A stretch of 64,000 bases of DNA from Pseudomonas sp. Seg1 (GTDB lineage Bacteria; Pseudomonadota; Gammaproteobacteria; Pseudomonadales; Pseudomonadaceae): NCBI RefSeq assembly GCF_018326005.1, contig NZ_AP021903.1:1552001-1616000 (forward strand), in the 5' to 3' direction. The stretch's first letter is position 1. Every line of letters starts with the position of its first letter. The notes below the pieces were generated by a model that was not told the DNA's origin, made no database searches, and was given only the letters and a program-made list of their open reading frames with translations. The translations under genes and the position numbers were made by a program. Shown here in pieces: positions 18,599 through 27,010 of this stretch.

Positions 18599-20890
18599 TT
18601 ACAGCAACTCAAAGCTCTGCTGCGTCACGTCCTGCGAATCCAGGCCGATCTGCACGTTGAACTTGCCAGGTTCTGCCGCGTACTTGAGCTGGGCGTTGTA
18701 GAACTTCAGGTCATCCTCGGTGATGGTGAAGTGCACGACTTTCTGTTCGCCGGCCTTGAGCATGATTTTCTGGAAGTTCTTCAGCTCTTTTACCGGGCGG
18801 ATCATCGAACCGGTGACGTCCTGGATGTACAACTGCACCACGGTTTCGCCGTCACGCTTGCCGGAGTTCTTCACCATGACGCTGGCGTCGAGCTTGCCGG
18901 TGGCGTTCAGCGTGGTCGACGACAGCGCCATGTCGCTCAGGGCGAATTGGGTGTAGCTCAGGCCATAACCGAACGGGAACAGGGGACCGGTGGTGTCATC
19001 GAAATACTGCGAGGTGTAGTTGCCCGGTTTGCCCGGCGTGAACGGCCGGCCAATGCTCAGGTGGTTGTAGTAGGTCGGAACCTGGCCCACGGAACGCGGG
19101 AAGGTCACCGGCAGTTTGCCCGACGGGTTGTAATCGCCGAACAGCACGTCAGCGATGGCGTTGCCGCCCTCGGTGCCGCTGAACCAGGTTTCCAGGATCG
19201 CGTCAGCCGACTGGTTTTCTTCGAGGATGGTCAGTGGGCGGCCGTTCATCAGCACCAATACCAGCGGTTTGCCGGTAGCTTTCAACGCACGGATCAACTC
19301 GCGCTGGTTTTCCGGGATGTTCAGGTCGGTACGGCTGGAGGATTCGTGGGACATGCCACGGGACTCGCCGACGGCTGCGACGATTACGTCGGCGTCCTTG
19401 GCGGCTTTCACCGCTTCATCGATCAGCACATTGGCCGGACGCGGGTCATCGACCACTTCCGGGGCGTCGAAGTTGAGGAAGTTCAGGTAGTCGAGGACCT
19501 TCTTGTCGCTGGTGATGTTGGCACCACGGGCGTAGATCAGGTTCGCTTTGTCGCCGATGAGTGCGTTCATGCCGTCGAACAAGGTCACCGATTGTGCTGG
19601 ACGCCCGGCGGCAGCCCAACTGCCCATCATGTCGATCGGTGCCTTGGCCAGCGGCCCGACCAGTGCGACTTTCGCGTCTTTCTTCAGCGGCAGGGTGTCG
19701 TTCTGGTTCTTCAGCAGGACCAGACTGCGACGCGCGACCTCACGGGCCTCGGCGCGGTGCAGACGGCTTTCGGCGTAAGTGTCGGCCGGATCATCCTCGG
19801 CCTTGCCGATGCGCAGGTACGGGTCCTTGAACAGGCCCATGTCGTACTTGGCGGCGAGCACTTCGCGCACCGCGTTGTCGATGTCCTTCTGTTCGATCTC
19901 GCCGGACTTGAGCAGCCCCGGCAGCTCTTTGCCGTACAGGGTGTCGTTCATGCTCATGTCGATGCCGGCTTTGATCGCCAGCTTCGCCGCTTCACGACCG
20001 TCGCGGGCGACACCGTGCTTGATCAGCTCGAAGATCGCCCCGTGGTCGCTGACCGCCAGGCCTTTGAAGCCCCAGTCCTTGCGCAGCAGATCGTTCATCA
20101 GCCAGGTGTTGGCGGTGGCCGGAATACCGTTGATCGAGTTCAACGCGACCATCACGCCGCCGGCGCCGGCATCAATCGCGGCGCGGTACGGTGGCAGGTA
20201 ATCCTGGTACATCTTCACCGGGCTCATGTCGACGGTGTTGTAGTCGCGGCCACCCTCGACCGCGCCATACAAGGCGAAGTGTTTGACACTGGCCATGATG
20301 CTGTCGGCGGCGCTCGGGGTCTCGCCCTGATAGGCCTTGACCATGACTTTGGCGATGCGCGAGGTCAGGTAGGTGTCTTCACCGAACCCTTCGGAGCTGC
20401 GGCCCCAGCGCGGGTCGCGGGAGATGTCGACCATCGGCGCGAAGGTGATGTCGAGGCTGTCGGCGGCGGCTTCTTTGGCGGCAACGCGCCCCGACTGGCC
20501 GATGGCGTCCATGTCCCAGCTTGAAGCCAGAGCCAGTGGAATCGGGAAAATCGTACGGTGACCGTGGATGACGTCGTACGCGAAAAACATCGGAATCTTC
20601 AGGCGACTGCGCATCGCCGCGTCCTGCATCGGACGGTTTTCCGGGCGGGTGATCGAGTTGAACGTGCCGCCGATATTGCCGGCGGCGATCTCTTTGCGGA
20701 TCAGCTCGCGGGGCATTTCCGGGCCGATGCTGATCAGGCGCAACTGGCCGATTTTCTCGTCGAGGGTCATTTGCTTCATCAGGTTGCTGATGAACGCATC
20801 CTTGTTTTCCAGGGGTACCGGGGTCGTGGCGGCCAGTACTTGATGACTGGCCAGGCTGACGAACAGACCCAGCAAACACAGCTTCTTCAT
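18599..20890 (-). CDS. bglX: Periplasmic beta-glucosidase (BglX, GH3)
   Basis: A 763-residue glycoside hydrolase family 3 enzyme that removes terminal beta-linked glucose. The start MKKLCLLGLFVSLASHQVLA gives a signal peptide cut near residue 20; the in-frame start at 21010 would bury it. The N-terminal GH3 barrel carries KHFALYG (203-209) and the nucleophile D282 in GLAVSDHGA. The GH3 C-terminal domain and a fibronectin-III-like domain (about 670-755) follow. The length and layout equal E. coli BglX. It stands alone, divergent from lemA. Confidence 0.93.
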   Translation of the reverse strand: MKKLCLLGLFVSLASHQVLAATTPVPLENKDAFISNLMKQMTLDEKIGQLRLISIGPEMPRELIRKEIAAGNIGGTFNSITRPENRPMQDAAMRSRLKIPMFFAYDVIHGHRTIFPIPLALASSWDMDAIGQSGRVAAKEAAADSLDITFAPMVDISRDPRWGRSSEGFGEDTYLTSRIAKVMVKAYQGETPSAADSIMASVKHFALYGAVEGGRDYNTVDMSPVKMYQDYLPPYRAAIDAGAGGVMVALNSINGIPATANTWLMNDLLRKDWGFKGLAVSDHGAIFELIKHGVARDGREAAKLAIKAGIDMSMNDTLYGKELPGLLKSGEIEQKDIDNAVREVLAAKYDMGLFKDPYLRIGKAEDDPADTYAESRLHRAEAREVARRSLVLLKNQNDTLPLKKDAKVALVGPLAKAPIDMMGSWAAAGRPAQSVTLFDGMNALIGDKANLIYARGANITSDKKVLDYLNFLNFDAPEVVDDPRPANVLIDEAVKAAKDADVIVAAVGESRGMSHESSSRTDLNIPENQRELIRALKATGKPLVLVLMNGRPLTILEENQSADAILETWFSGTEGGNAIADVLFGDYNPSGKLPVTFPRSVGQVPTYYNHLSIGRPFTPGKPGNYTSQYFDDTTGPLFPFGYGLSYTQFALSDMALSSTTLNATGKLDASVMVKNSGKRDGETVVQLYIQDVTGSMIRPVKELKNFQKIMLKAGEQKVVHFTITEDDLKFYNAQLKYAAEPGKFNVQIGLDSQDVTQQSFELL

Positions 20891-21152
20891 GAATATTTTT
20901 CTCAAGGGCCCAAACGGCAAATGCGATGCCGGCCAGCCAAAAGTTAGGGAGCGACTATTGTTGTTCGGGTACAGGCTCAAACAAGCAGAGCCAAAAACGG
21001 CAGCCGACACTTGGCAGCATGATCACGCAGGGCACTTTTTAGCCCATTGCCCCGTCGTAATCCAGCGACGCGGCCGATTATGCCCCAAGAGCCGGCCGAG
21101 AATGTTTCGCACCCGGTTTTTATAATGAAATGTGCCAAGGAGCATCACCGCG

Positions 21153-21761
21153 ATGAATGTCAGTCCAACCTATCGCTCGCGCTTGCAGGTCGCCACGCTG
21201 CTAGTGCTCGCCACGCTGCTGACGGCGTGCGGCATCAACAACATCCCGACCCTCGACGAGCAGGCCAAAGCGGCATGGGGCCAGGTGCAGAACCAGTACC
21301 AGCGCCGGGCCGACCTGATCCCCAACCTGGTGGAAACGGTGAAAGGCTACGCCAAACATGAAGAGGAAACCCTGACTGCCGTGATTGAAGCGCGGGCCAA
21401 GGCGACCTCGATTCAGGTCGATGCCAGCACCCTCGACAACCCGGAAAAACTCAAGCAGTTCCAGCAGGCGCAGGACCAACTGACCGGCGCGCTCAGCCGT
21501 CTGATGGTGGTGTCCGAGCGTTATCCAGACCTCAAGGCCAACCAGAACTTCCTCGCCCTGCAATCGCAACTTGAAGGTACGGAAAACCGCATTGCCGTGG
21601 CGCGCCGCGATTTCATTCTGGCGGTACAGAAATACAACACCGAGATTCGCACCTTCCCCGGCCGTCTCTGGCACAGCGTGATGTACAGCGACTTGCCGAT
21701 TCGCGAAACCTTCGAAGCCACCACGCCCGGTGCGGAAAAGGCCCCGGAAGTGAAATTCTGA
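21153..21761 (+). CDS. LemA-family lipoprotein
   Basis: A 203-residue LemA protein. The start at ATG 21153 is chosen because AAGGAG lies 10 bases upstream; a GTG at 21132 is also in frame. The N-terminal signal contains a lipobox (LLTACG). The body is the all-helical LemA domain with the hallmark WGQVQNQYQRRADLIPNLVETVKGYAKHE and YNTEIRTFPGRLW. LemA genes are often followed by TPM-domain genes, as here, although the biochemical role of the pair is unclear. Confidence 0.92.
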   Translation: MNVSPTYRSRLQVATLLVLATLLTACGINNIPTLDEQAKAAWGQVQNQYQRRADLIPNLVETVKGYAKHEEETLTAVIEARAKATSIQVDASTLDNPEKLKQFQQAQDQLTGALSRLMVVSERYPDLKANQNFLALQSQLEGTENRIAVARRDFILAVQKYNTEIRTFPGRLWHSVMYSDLPIRETFEATTPGAEKAPEVKF

Positions 21762-21774
21762 TCCGGGGTTGCCC

Positions 21775-22530
21775 ATGCGCGTATTGAAGATGGGCCTGGT
21801 GCTGATGCTGTGGCTGTTCGCCGTCAGCGCCCGGGCCGAGTTGACGTTCCCGGCGCTGAGCGGGCGCGTGGTGGACGAAGCGCAGATGCTTGAACCCTCG
21901 GTGCGCGCGCAATTGAGCCAACAGTTGCAGGCCCATGAACAGGCAACCGGCGAGCAATTGGTGGTGGTCACGCTGCCGGATCTGCAAGGCACTACCATCG
22001 AGGACTTCGGCGTTCAGTTGGGGCGGCACTGGGGCATCGGCCAAAAAGACAAGAACAACGGCGCGCTGCTGATCGTCGCCCGGGACGAGCGCAAATTGCG
22101 CATCGAGGTCGGCTACGGTCTTGAGGATCGGCTGACCGATGCGCAGACCTCGGTGATCATCCATCAAGTCATCACGCCGGCCTTCAAGAGCGGCAATTTC
22201 AGCAAGGGCATCAGCGACGGTGTCGCGGCGATGCTGGTGGTGTTGGGCGGCAATCCGCTGGACGAGCCGTCGACGGTTTATGAGTCGAGCGGTGATCCTT
22301 CAGACGACTTTATTTCCCGACACCCGGCGTTGTTCGTGTTTCTGGTGATGTTGTTCATCCTGACGGTGTTTGTCTGCCAGATGCTCGGTATCCTTCCCGC
22401 CGGCCGTGGCGGCTCCGGTGGCGGCGGTGGTTTCGGCGGTGGCGGCGGATTTGGTGGCGGCGGTGGAGGCGGGGGCTTCAGCGGCGGCGGGGGCAGTTTC
22501 GGCGGCGGTGGTTCGTCGGGCGGCTGGTGA
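21775..22530 (+). CDS. TPM-domain protein with Gly-rich tail (YgcG-like)
   Basis: A 251-residue protein: signal peptide to about residue 21 (SARAELTFPALSGRVVDEA), TPM (TLP18.3/Psb32/MOLO-1) domain about 25-150 including the ERKLRIEVGYGLEDRLTDA motif, one membrane helix about 184-204, then a low-complexity Gly-rich tail with scattered Ser/Phe. The tail is cytoplasmic or periplasmic depending on topology. ATG 21775 is preferred over the in-frame TTG two codons earlier. It follows lemA by 13 bases. Confidence 0.9.
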   Translation: MRVLKMGLVLMLWLFAVSARAELTFPALSGRVVDEAQMLEPSVRAQLSQQLQAHEQATGEQLVVVTLPDLQGTTIEDFGVQLGRHWGIGQKDKNNGALLIVARDERKLRIEVGYGLEDRLTDAQTSVIIHQVITPAFKSGNFSKGISDGVAAMLVVLGGNPLDEPSTVYESSGDPSDDFISRHPALFVFLVMLFILTVFVCQMLGILPAGRGGSGGGGGFGGGGGFGGGGGGGGFSGGGGSFGGGGSSGGW

Positions 22531-22563
22531 GCACATAACAATAACGATCAGGCACTTTTCGAC

Positions 22564-23181
22564 ATGGCATTACTGACTGAACACGAACAACGCAAAGTCG
22601 CCGAGGCAATCGCCCGGGTCGAGCGCGACACCGACGCCGAACTGGTCACGGTGCTCGCGGCGCGCGCCGACGACTACGCGTACATCCCGCTGCTGTGGGC
22701 CAGTCTGCTGGCGCTGGTGGTGCCGGGCTTCGTGCATTACCTGACCGGGTGGCTGACTCTGCGCAGTCTGCTGCTGGTGCAGTGGGGGCTGTTCATTGTG
22801 CTGTGCCTGCTGTTTCGTCTGCCGAAGATCACCACCCATCTGGTACCGCGCCGTGTCCGGCACTGGCGCGCATCGAACCTGGCGCGGCGGCAGTTTCTCG
22901 AACAGAACCTGCATCACACGGTGGGCAGTACCGGGATGCTGATTTTTGTTTGCGAGGCGGAAAGGTACGTGGAGATTCTGGTGGATGAGGGCATTTCCAG
23001 ACGGCTGGACAACAAGAGCTGGGATGCAATTGTCGCGGCGTTTACCGAGCAGGTCCGGCAAGGGCGCACGCTGGAAGGGTTTGTCAGCTGTATCGAGGCG
23101 TGTGGAGAACTGCTGAAAGTGCATGTGCCGGTGACGCAGGTGAGGAATGAATTACCGAATCGGTTGATTGTGCTGGGGTAA
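22564..23181 (+). CDS. Membrane TPM-domain protein
   Basis: A 205-residue TPM-family protein in which two membrane helices (about 40-61 and 67-90) are inserted after the first part of the domain. The rest of the TPM domain follows (VGSTGMLIFVCEAERYVEILVDEGISRRLDN). There is no signal peptide. It is the third gene of a lemA-tpm-tpm operon, 33 bases after the previous stop. A thylakoid-like or membrane-quality role is known for relatives but not established here. Confidence 0.87.
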   Translation: MALLTEHEQRKVAEAIARVERDTDAELVTVLAARADDYAYIPLLWASLLALVVPGFVHYLTGWLTLRSLLLVQWGLFIVLCLLFRLPKITTHLVPRRVRHWRASNLARRQFLEQNLHHTVGSTGMLIFVCEAERYVEILVDEGISRRLDNKSWDAIVAAFTEQVRQGRTLEGFVSCIEACGELLKVHVPVTQVRNELPNRLIVLG

Positions 23182-23213
23182 GGCCTGGATTATTCGTCGA
23201 TGCAGAGATCCAG

Positions 23214-23420
23214 CCCCTCACCCCAGCCCTCTCCCGGAGGGAGAGGGGGCCGATCGAGGTATCTGGCGCTCGACATCGACCTGTGGAACCGAGTCGATTA
23301 TGGATTTGAAGCAAAACCTTCAAACCTGAGTTCGACTCGGTAATTCAGGTCGGCGTAACTTGTGAAAACACCTCGGTCAGTCCCCTCTACCTCTGGGAGA
23401 GGGCTAGGGTGAGGGTGCTT
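23214..23420. repeat. Second-family repeat pair (CCCTCTCCC type)
   Basis: Copies at about 23214-23250 and 23385-23420 (inverted) of the element also found at 8656-8800. They fill most of the 335-base gap between the TPM gene and the methyltransferase gene; no gene was recognised there. Confidence 0.75.
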
Positions 23421-23516
23421 CTGACAACCGTTGGGTAAATAAGAGCGTGTCCCCAACCCCCATCCCCCCTAAAATACCGGCCATTCCCGATTTCGCCTGC
23501 CCGAGGCCGCTTGTCC

Positions 23517-24734
23517 ATGTCCGTTACCGCCCCTTCCACCAAACCCACGCCAGACCACCACGCCCAGTTCATCGAGCTGCTGCAAACCAGCCTCGAACAG
23601 AACGGCTTCATCAAACTGGTGCTGGCCAAATACGTCGGTGAAGAGGCTGATCTGCAGCGGGTCATCATCAAATCGGTGACAGTCAAGGCGCAGCCGAATC
23701 TGTCGTTCGTCTATCGCTACAAGACCCGCGACATCACCAAGAACCTGCCGCTGAGCGAAGGCGTGGCGACGATTGCCGCGCTGTTGCCGACCTCGTTCAA
23801 AAACGCGCACTTGCTGGCTGTGACTGACGAAGCGCAGCTGGAATACAGCAAAAAGGGCAAAGCTTCGCTGTTCAAGAGCAAACCTCAGCAGTTGCGCGAA
23901 GCGCCGTCCGCCGAGCACAACCGTGAGAAAAACCGTTTCCTGGAGTTGAGCCGACCGTTCCTCAAGGACCTGGGCGTGACCAACGCCCAGTACGAGTTGA
24001 TCCCGGCGATGTCGCGCAAGTGGAAGCAGATCAACAAGTTCATCGAAGTCTTCAGCCATGCCCTGACCTCGTCGCCGCTGGCGCTGGACAAACCGGTGCG
24101 GGTGGCGGATTTCGGTTCGGGCAAGGGTTACCTGACGTTTGCGATTCACGATTACCTGCGCAACACCCTCAAGGCCGAGGGCGAAGTCACCGGCGTCGAG
24201 CTGCGCGAGGAAATGGTCAACCTGTGCAACGCTGCGGCGGCGAAGCTCGATCATCCGGGGCTGGTGTTCAAGTGCGGTGACGTGCGCAGCGTCGCGCCGA
24301 GCCAGCTGGACGTGATGATCGCCCTGCATGCCTGCGACATCGCCACTGATTACGCGATCCACACCGGTATCCGTTCGGGCGCATCGATCATCATGTGCTC
24401 GCCGTGCTGCCACAAGCAGATCCGCCTGCAAATCCAGAGCCCGGCGCTGCTCAAGCCGATGCTGCAATACGGTCTGCACCTTGGTCAGCAGGCGGAAATG
24501 GTCACCGACAGTTTGCGTGCATTGTTTCTGGAAGCCTGTGGTTACGAGACCAAGGTGTTCGAGTTCATCTCGCTGGATCACACCAACAAGAACAAGATGA
24601 TTCTGGCGGTGAAACGTGCCGAATCGGTGGACCCGGCGCAGTTGTTGGTGAAGATCGAAGAGTTGAAGGCCTTCTACAACATCAGCGAACACTGCCTGGA
24701 AACCCTGCTGCGCGCCGACGGTTACCTGGCCTGA
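23517..24734 (+). CDS. SAM-dependent methyltransferase (Methyltransf_32 type)
   Basis: A 405-residue cytoplasmic protein. The SAM-binding motif VADFGSGKGYLTFAIHDYL lies near residues 190-210, followed by GVELREEMVNLCNAAA and the conserved MIALHACDIATDYAIHTG and MCSPCCHKQIRLQI motifs. These resemble the family that also contains eukaryotic METTL25/GSTCD proteins, with an N-terminal region of about 180 residues of its own. The target is not known; RNA is one possibility. ATG 23517 is preferred to the in-frame TTG two codons earlier. Confidence 0.82.
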   Translation: MSVTAPSTKPTPDHHAQFIELLQTSLEQNGFIKLVLAKYVGEEADLQRVIIKSVTVKAQPNLSFVYRYKTRDITKNLPLSEGVATIAALLPTSFKNAHLLAVTDEAQLEYSKKGKASLFKSKPQQLREAPSAEHNREKNRFLELSRPFLKDLGVTNAQYELIPAMSRKWKQINKFIEVFSHALTSSPLALDKPVRVADFGSGKGYLTFAIHDYLRNTLKAEGEVTGVELREEMVNLCNAAAAKLDHPGLVFKCGDVRSVAPSQLDVMIALHACDIATDYAIHTGIRSGASIIMCSPCCHKQIRLQIQSPALLKPMLQYGLHLGQQAEMVTDSLRALFLEACGYETKVFEFISLDHTNKNKMILAVKRAESVDPAQLLVKIEELKAFYNISEHCLETLLRADGYLA

Positions 24735-24741
24735 GCCAGAT

Positions 24742-24848
24742 CCTGTGGCAGCGACGGTGCGACGACTCGACCTGCTCGCGAAAGCGCACTGACAGTCAAC
24801 GATGATTCTGTCTGTTACGGCCCCTTCGCGAGCAGGCTCACTCCCACA
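24742..24848. repeat. Inverted repeat (TTCGCGAGCAGG type)
   Basis: A pair of inverted repeat arms related to a third REP family, CTGCTCGCGAA and TTCGCGAGCAGG, with flanking GTGGCAG/CTCCCAC. It overlaps the 3' end of the EamA transporter gene, whose last codons it supplies. Confidence 0.7.
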
Positions 24849-25720
24849 TTTGATTTCACCGCGGTCTTGCGCCCGAGCATGACGGTCGCAATCACGCCGC
24901 AGGCAAACACCCAGGTGATTGGCTCGACATGCTCGCCAAAGAACAACGCCGAAAAGGCGATGGTGAAGAAGATCTGCAACAACTGGATCTGACTGACCCG
25001 GGCAATGCCGCCCATGGCCAGCCCGGCGTACCAGGCGAAGAATCCTAAAAACTGCGAAAACAACGCCACATAGCCAAACGCCCACCAGGTCTTGGCGGAC
25101 ACCGCCCCTTGATGCTGCAGCGCCAGGTACAAAACCGGGCCGATCAACAAGGGCGTCGACAGCACCAGCGCCCAGCAGATCACCTGCCAGCCACCCATCT
25201 CCTTGGCCAACCGGCCACCTTCGGCGTAGCCCAGCCCTCCGACGGCAATCGCGCCGAGCATCAACAAGTCACCAGCCTGAATACTGCCGGCACCGGTGTA
25301 CAACGCATAACCGAGCACCAACGCACTGCCCAGCGCCGCGCAGGCCCAAAAGGCTTTTGACGGGCGCTCGTGGGACAACCACGCGGCATACAGGGCCACG
25401 CACAGCGGTTGCAAGCCGTTGACCAGCGCTCCGTGGGACGCCGGCAAGGTCTGCATGGCCCACGCCGACAACACCGGAAAACCGAGAATCACCCCGGCGA
25501 TCACCAGGCTCAGGCCTTTGATCTGTTTCCAGGTCGGCCACTTTTCCCGTCGCCACAACAACAGCAGCGCCGCCGGAATCGCCGCGAACAGCGCCCGGCC
25601 GAGGCCGTTGAGCAGCGGATGCAGTTCCTGCACGACGATGCGGGTGAAGGGCAGGGTGAGGCTGAAGATCACAACCCCGAGCAGGCCGAGGGCCATGCCG
25701 GTGTTTTCGCGCGAGGACAT
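24815..25720 (-). CDS. EamA/DMT-family membrane transporter
   Basis: A 301-residue drug/metabolite transporter with about ten membrane helices in two EamA repeats (residues about 5-140 and 150-285). Typical motifs are LPFTRIVVQELHPLLNGLGRALFAA and FSALFFGEHVEPITW. The final residues SNVGVSLLAKGP come from a repeat element rather than the gene proper, so the native C-terminus probably was lost or extended by repeat insertion. The substrate is unknown. No clear ribosome site precedes the ATG. Confidence 0.85.
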   Translation of the reverse strand: MSSRENTGMALGLLGVVIFSLTLPFTRIVVQELHPLLNGLGRALFAAIPAALLLLWRREKWPTWKQIKGLSLVIAGVILGFPVLSAWAMQTLPASHGALVNGLQPLCVALYAAWLSHERPSKAFWACAALGSALVLGYALYTGAGSIQAGDLLMLGAIAVGGLGYAEGGRLAKEMGGWQVICWALVLSTPLLIGPVLYLALQHQGAVSAKTWWAFGYVALFSQFLGFFAWYAGLAMGGIARVSQIQLLQIFFTIAFSALFFGEHVEPITWVFACGVIATVMLGRKTAVKSNVGVSLLAKGP

Positions 25721-25828
25721 GAGGGGGACCGGAATTGAAGGTGGCTGGGAATGACCTTCATAAAGCCATAAACCGCAGCGTTCGGGCTGCTACAGCTAGG
25801 CACAGACTTATCCGTACAGTTGGGTAGT

Positions 25829-25953
25829 CCCTGTGGCGAGGGGATTCATCCCCGATCGGCTGCGCAGCAGTCGTAAATCCTGAATGTATGGTCTCAATGA
25901 CAGACCGCATGGGGCCGCTTCGCAGCCCAACGGGGATAAATCCCCTCGCCACT
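25829..25953. repeat. Inverted repeat (GTGGCGAGGGGATT type)
   Basis: Arms GTGGCGAGGGGATTCATCCCC and its partner GGGGATAAATCCCCTCGCCAC face each other around a central stretch. This is another common intergenic repeat of fluorescent pseudomonads. It occupies the 320-base gap upstream of the DJ-1 gene, which holds no other recognised feature. Confidence 0.75.
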
Positions 25954-26041
25954 GAGAGTGTGTAGTAGTCAGTTATTACCTGGCCCTGCGGATAAGGTCT
26001 ACCTTGAATACTCCCAAGTATTCTCCAGAGGAGTCCTCCCC

Positions 26042-26623
26042 ATGGCCGCGAAAAAAATCCTGATGCTGGTCGGCGATTACGTCGAAGACTACGAAGTGAT
26101 GGTGCCGTTCCAGGCCTTGCAAATGGTCGGGCACACCGTCCACGCCGTGTGCCCGGACAAGGCGGCGGGCAAAACCGTACGCACCGCGATCCATGACTTC
26201 GAAGGCGATCAGACCTACAGCGAAAAACCCGGACACCTGTTCGCGCTCAACTTCGACTTCGCCAACGTCAGTGAGGACGATTACGACGCGCTGGTGATCC
26301 CCGGTGGTCGTGCGCCGGAATACTTGCGCCTCAACGAAAAAGTTCTCGATCTGGTACGCGCCTTCGACAAGGCCGGCAAGCCGATTGCCGCAGTCTGCCA
26401 CGGTGCGCAATTGCTGGCGGCGGCGGGCGTTCTCGAAGGTCGCGAATGCAGCGCCTATCCGGCCTGCGCGCCTGAAGTCCGACTGGCGGGCGGCACGTAC
26501 ATCGACATCCCGGTGACGGACGGCCATGTTCAAGGCAATCTGGCCACCGCCCCGGCATGGCCGGCGCATCCGAACTGGCTGGCCGGTTTTCTTGGCTTGC
26601 TCGGCACCAAAATCACCCTGTAA
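26042..26623 (+). CDS. DJ-1/PfpI-family protein
   Basis: A 193-residue class I glutamine-amidotransferase-like protein of the DJ-1/PfpI superfamily. The nucleophile elbow is [10 protein letters not shown] with C119 and H120, and an acidic residue in the N-terminal EDYEV (about 15-18) completes the family site. Relatives include PfpI proteases, glyoxalases and stress chaperones, so the exact activity is open. An AGAGGAG ribosome site precedes ATG 26042. It is likely co-transcribed with the next gene 13 bases on. Confidence 0.88.
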   Translation: MAAKKILMLVGDYVEDYEVMVPFQALQMVGHTVHAVCPDKAAGKTVRTAIHDFEGDQTYSEKPGHLFALNFDFANVSEDDYDALVIPGGRAPEYLRLNEKVLDLVRAFDKAGKPIAAVCHGAQLLAAAGVLEGRECSAYPACAPEVRLAGGTYIDIPVTDGHVQGNLATAPAWPAHPNWLAGFLGLLGTKITL

Positions 26624-26636
26624 CGAGGAAGCGCCG

Positions 26637-26942
26637 ATGTGCGAGCTCTACGTCAAGGCTGACCCGATTCTCTACGAGTCACGCTCGCGCTCGCTGCGCA
26701 TTTGCGGCGTGGTGACGACGTTGCGCCTGGAGAATCAGTTCTGGGACATCCTCAGCGAAATCGCCGAAGTTGATGGCATGACCACCAATCAGTTGATTGC
26801 CAAGCTGTATGAAGAGGTGATGGATTATCGCGGGGAAGTGGTGAACTTTGCGTCGTTCCTGCGGGTGAGCTGTACGCGGTATCTGAGTCAGCGGCGGGTG
26901 AGTGCGCCGGAATTGTCGGTGGTGCGGGCGGTGGTGAAGTAG
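26637..26942 (+). CDS. Ribbon-helix-helix domain protein
   Basis: A 101-residue protein with a ribbon-helix-helix motif of the RHH_4 type: the strand region LRICGVVTTLRLENQFWDIL and helix DGMTTNQLIAKLYEEV, expected to bind DNA as a dimer. It overlaps no neighbour and follows the DJ-1 gene after a GAGGAA ribosome site, so it may regulate that gene. No target was identified. Confidence 0.8.
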   Translation: MCELYVKADPILYESRSRSLRICGVVTTLRLENQFWDILSEIAEVDGMTTNQLIAKLYEEVMDYRGEVVNFASFLRVSCTRYLSQRRVSAPELSVVRAVVK

Positions 26943-26960
26943 TCCGGACCGAGTTGCCCC

Positions 26961-26983
26961 AATCGCTGGCAAGCCAGCGATGG
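26961..26983. repeat. Single collapsed REP palindrome
   Basis: ATCGCTGGCAAGCCAGCGAT is a perfect 20-base palindrome made of two half copies of the main REP element. It looks like a pair whose central spacer has been deleted. Confidence 0.7.
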
Positions 26984-27010
26984 GGCCAGATCAGGCAACA
27001 CAAATCCTGA

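Noticed and set aside
18581..20524. 647-residue open frame on the + strand opposite bglX
   Set aside because: It is a frame shadow of a GC-rich gene: His/Gln/Val-rich composition, no domain, and bglX on the other strand is complete with all catalytic motifs.
22278..22541. Pro-rich small ORFs opposite the TPM protein tail
   Set aside because: They only mirror the Gly codons (GGN/CCN) of the real gene.
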